Below, piece by piece: positions 61,814-64,000 of a DNA stretch of 64,000 nt (position 1 is the first letter of the stretch; each line of letters opens with the position of its first letter). The notes beneath the pieces were generated by a model. The model had not been told where the DNA came from, did no database searches, and was given only the letters and a program-made list of their open reading frames with translations. Made by a program: the position numbers and the translations under genes. The stretch covers positions 372,001-436,000 of the forward strand of contig NZ_CP117982.1 of assembly GCF_030708075.1 (NCBI RefSeq). Direction: 5' to 3'. The stretch comes from Candidatus Epulonipiscium viviparus. Lineage in GTDB: Bacteria; Bacillota; Clostridia; Lachnospirales; Cellulosilyticaceae.

Positions 61814-62968
61814 TTATATAGTTGTAGTAAGTAGCTTCCAAAACTTAGTCGTAATAATTGCCTTGGGTGTTACCACTTTGGGTTTTGATAAAGATATAGA
61901 TTTTGAACCAATTAATTTTAGTGTAGTAGGAAGCGTTACAGTTTTTAGCTCTGGGCAATTTGCAAATATAGCAGAACCAAGAGTGGTCACACCTTCGGGA
62001 ATTATCATTTCTGTAATTGCGGAGCAGTCGGCAAAAGCATTGTCTCCGATTTTTGTTACCGCAGCGGGGATATTAAACTCGGTTATTCTTGAGCAGCCCT
62101 TAAAAGCGGCATCTCCGATCTCGGTTACTGCATCTGGAATACATATCGAGCTAAGTCCCTTGCAACCTTTGAATGCACTTTTGCCTATAATGGTAACGCC
62201 AGCTGGAATTGTTACGCTCTTTAAATTTCGGCAACCTTCAAAGGTGCCATTTTCTACAGAGATCACTTCGGCGGGTATAGCGAATTCATCTAATTTGAGG
62301 CAACCATAGAAAGCGGCATCTCCAATAAATTTGATATCAGGAGTCATATTGATGTTTGCTAAACTTCTGCAATTAAAAAAGGTGTTGTTGCCTATATGGG
62401 TTAATCCTTTGGGAATTGAAACTGAAACTAAAGAGGAGCAACCATAAAAAGCCTTGCTACCAATAGTCAATACGCCTTCTGGAATTATAACTTCGGTGAG
62501 ATTTGTACATTTACCAAACACGCTAGAGCCGATGCTAGTGATACCTTCGGGAAGCTCTAGTACGCTATCTTCTCCTTTGTATTTAGTTAAAGTTTTGTCT
62601 ACAATTTTAAAGCCATCGATTTCTTCTTCTTCAGTTAAAATCGTAAAATTTTCTTGTGTAAAAACTATATCTGGTCCAAATTTAGTTCTGACACAAATTT
62701 CAATAGCACGAATAGCGATCTCTTTTGGCCATTGACCTTTAGTAATTAACTCTTCTGCTATGAGGTTCATTACTATGTATTCGTTTTCGGAACTAACATG
62801 TTTGATCACAGCTGCAAGAACGCCAGATTGTATGGCTGCTAATACGATATTGGTATCGGCAGTATTGAGTCGCTGTTTAACCAAGTCGAGTAATTGCTCT
62901 GTCTGTAAAAATATTTTACTACCAAATTCCTCATAAATCTGTCTCAGCGTTTGTACTGTTTCCTCCAT
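61814..62968 (-). CDS. Intracellular BspA-type leucine-rich-repeat protein
   Basis: A 384-residue protein. The first ~120 residues form an alpha-helical domain of unknown type (V-L-A-A-I-Q-S-G-V-L-A-A-V-I). About ten LRR_5 repeats of 23 residues follow, with I-G-x-x-A-F-x-G-C-x-x-L and V-x-I-P-x-G-V. No signal peptide or membrane helix, so it should be cytosolic, unlike most BspA-type proteins. GGAGG precedes the ATG. It is the same repeat class as the large gene at the left end but lacks its Y-F-x-G-T-x-x-E-W module. Confidence 0.87.
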   Translation of the reverse strand: MEETVQTLRQIYEEFGSKIFLQTEQLLDLVKQRLNTADTNIVLAAIQSGVLAAVIKHVSSENEYIVMNLIAEELITKGQWPKEIAIRAIEICVRTKFGPDIVFTQENFTILTEEEEIDGFKIVDKTLTKYKGEDSVLELPEGITSIGSSVFGKCTNLTEVIIPEGVLTIGSKAFYGCSSLVSVSIPKGLTHIGNNTFFNCRSLANINMTPDIKFIGDAAFYGCLKLDEFAIPAEVISVENGTFEGCRNLKSVTIPAGVTIIGKSAFKGCKGLSSICIPDAVTEIGDAAFKGCSRITEFNIPAAVTKIGDNAFADCSAITEMIIPEGVTTLGSAIFANCPELKTVTLPTTLKLIGSKSISLSKPKVVTPKAIITTKFWKLLTTTI

Positions 62969-63193
62969 TGCAATCTACCTCCAATACGTTATTTTAAAAT
63001 TCTTTAGTTTATTTTACATTAGTATTAGATGAATTGCAATGAAAAAAACGCATAAGTTGATAATCTGTGCTAGAAATTGTTACCAAATTGTCTGAAAAAG
63101 CTAGAAAGTAGGTTCACAATTGCCAATAAAGGAGGACTTAATTAGCTAAAGAGGTAAACTTGTGCAATATTTTATGTGTATTGTTTTGACTAC

Positions 63194-63221
63194 TTGTATG
63201 GATTGGCGGATATGATATAAT
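63194..63221 (+). promoter_or_regulatory. Promoter of the alpha/beta-hydrolase gene
   Basis: TTGTAT at 63194 and a perfect TATAAT at 63216 are 16 bases apart, about 30 bases before the start codon. Confidence 0.6.
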
Positions 63222-63252
63222 AGAAAAAACAAATTTTAGGAGGAAAAGACTA

Positions 63253-64000
63253 TTGAAGAAATCGATAAAGATACTAATAATTGTGATTGTAATTGGATTA
63301 GTAGGGGCATATGGCATTGGAAATTACTTTGTGGAATATGTTTTAGGTCGAAAACCAATTGACTTTACAGACAAATTGTCGCCCAAACATTCTGTTTCGA
63401 TAGCCGAAGTAGAGGGGCGCGTCAATGCCGCTGCGCGAATTAATGCTTTATATGAAAACGTTGAGTTTAAGGAAGTAAGGATACCGAGTGAAAAAAATGA
63501 GCAAATGCTATACGCAAAAATGTTTCTGCAAGAAGATTCGCATTTGTGGGCCATAATAGTTCACGGATATAATTCAAGGCATCAAGAGGTAGAAGATATC
63601 GCAACAAAGTATTATGACTGGGGATATAACGTTATATTGCCAGACTTAAGAGCCCATGGAAATTCGACAGGAGAATATGTAACGCTGGGGCAAAGCGATA
63701 AGAGGGACATAATTAGATGGATAAATTATATTGATCAACCGGAAGCAGAAATAGTTTTGCATGGAGTTTCTATGGGGGCAGCGACAGTGATGCTCGCAGC
63801 AGGTGAAGACGATTTATCAGATAGGGTTGTTGCCGTGGTAGAGGACAGTGGATATACAACTGCACTGCAGATGATGAAAGAGCAATTGAAATATAGATTT
63901 AATTTACCATCGTTTCCGATAATAGGATTTTCTAATATGGTATCTGTATTAAAGACTGGTCTAAATCTTTATGCACCAAAGCCGATAAAAGCTCTAGAAA
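63253..64000 (+). CDS. Membrane-anchored alpha/beta hydrolase, 3' end outside the window
   Basis: At least 249 residues, open to the window end. TTG 63253 is the start: AGGAGGA lies 8 bases upstream and the first codons give M-K-K-S-I-K-I. A single N-terminal membrane helix (about 6-24) is followed by an alpha/beta-hydrolase fold with the oxyanion stretch I-I-V-H-G-Y-N-S-R-H, I-L-P-D-L-R-A-H-G, and the nucleophile elbow L-H-G-V-S-M-G-A (Ser is the nucleophile). Resembles the YqkD-type hydrolases of Firmicutes. Substrate unknown. Confidence 0.85.
   Translation, partial: MKKSIKILIIVIVIGLVGAYGIGNYFVEYVLGRKPIDFTDKLSPKHSVSIAEVEGRVNAAARINALYENVEFKEVRIPSEKNEQMLYAKMFLQEDSHLWAIIVHGYNSRHQEVEDIATKYYDWGYNVILPDLRAHGNSTGEYVTLGQSDKRDIIRWINYIDQPEAEIVLHGVSMGAATVMLAAGEDDLSDRVVAVVEDSGYTTALQMMKEQLKYRFNLPSFPIIGFSNMVSVLKTGLNLYAPKPIKALE

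Overview
The window looks like the chromosome of a low-GC Firmicute of the class Clostridia. The signs are strong Shine-Dalgarno sites (AGGAGG-like), T-rich intrinsic terminators, a T-box leader, the block murB-rapZ-yvcK-whiA-crh, and an ylxM-ffh-rpsP-rimM-trmD operon. The accessory genes are rich in enzymes for algal polysaccharides: a GH86 agarase/porphyranase-like enzyme, an S-layer-anchored GH16 laminarinase-like enzyme, a GH2 beta-galactosidase-like enzyme and two beta-helix proteins. By inference this fits a gut symbiont of a marine herbivore, such as an Epulopiscium-type relative of Lachnospiraceae. No marker in the window proves that.

Layout. 1-8.2 kb: the end of a long BspA-type leucine-rich-repeat gene, a 5'-truncated cysteine desulfidase gene and a GH2 gene. 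A 288-bp inverted copy of part of the LRR gene is wedged between the last two. 8.3-19.3 kb: housekeeping genes, namely a HerA-like ATPase, the SRP/ribosome-maturation operon, six tRNA genes, an orphan YedF-like gene, murB, rapZ, yvcK, whiA, crh and queA. 19.5-21.9 kb: a DIP1984-family gene and an orphan sugar-binding lipoprotein. 22.0-31.5 kb: a four-gene module of DUF1156 DNA methylase, DUF3780, a second DUF1156 methylase and a DUF499 ATPase, closed by a terminator. 31.5-38.1 kb, minus strand: a branched-chain amino-acid ABC operon, a T-box-controlled small membrane protein, a nucleoid-associated protein and tRNA-Ser. 38.3-49 kb: a membrane-bound AraC-type sensor-regulator, a LplB/YtcP/lipoprotein oligosaccharide importer, a 22-bp-phased repeat array and two beta-helix proteins. 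49-63 kb: the GH16 protein, a NERD-SF1 helicase, GH86, another solute-binding lipoprotein, and a run of apparently cytosolic Sel1-repeat, GH18 and LRR proteins. The window ends inside an alpha/beta-hydrolase gene.

How the parts fit. The AraC-type regulator, importer and glycan enzymes form one or more polysaccharide-use loci, with three solute-binding lipoproteins but only one permease pair. The most unusual locus is the methylase module. Its two methylases are about 94% identical over the first ~394 residues but only about half identical between motif I and the DPPY motif. No helicase or nuclease is encoded beside them. It resembles the methylase and ATPase parts of helicase-methylase-ATPase defence loci but has a doubled methylase, and may be a variant or reduced epigenetic/defence system.
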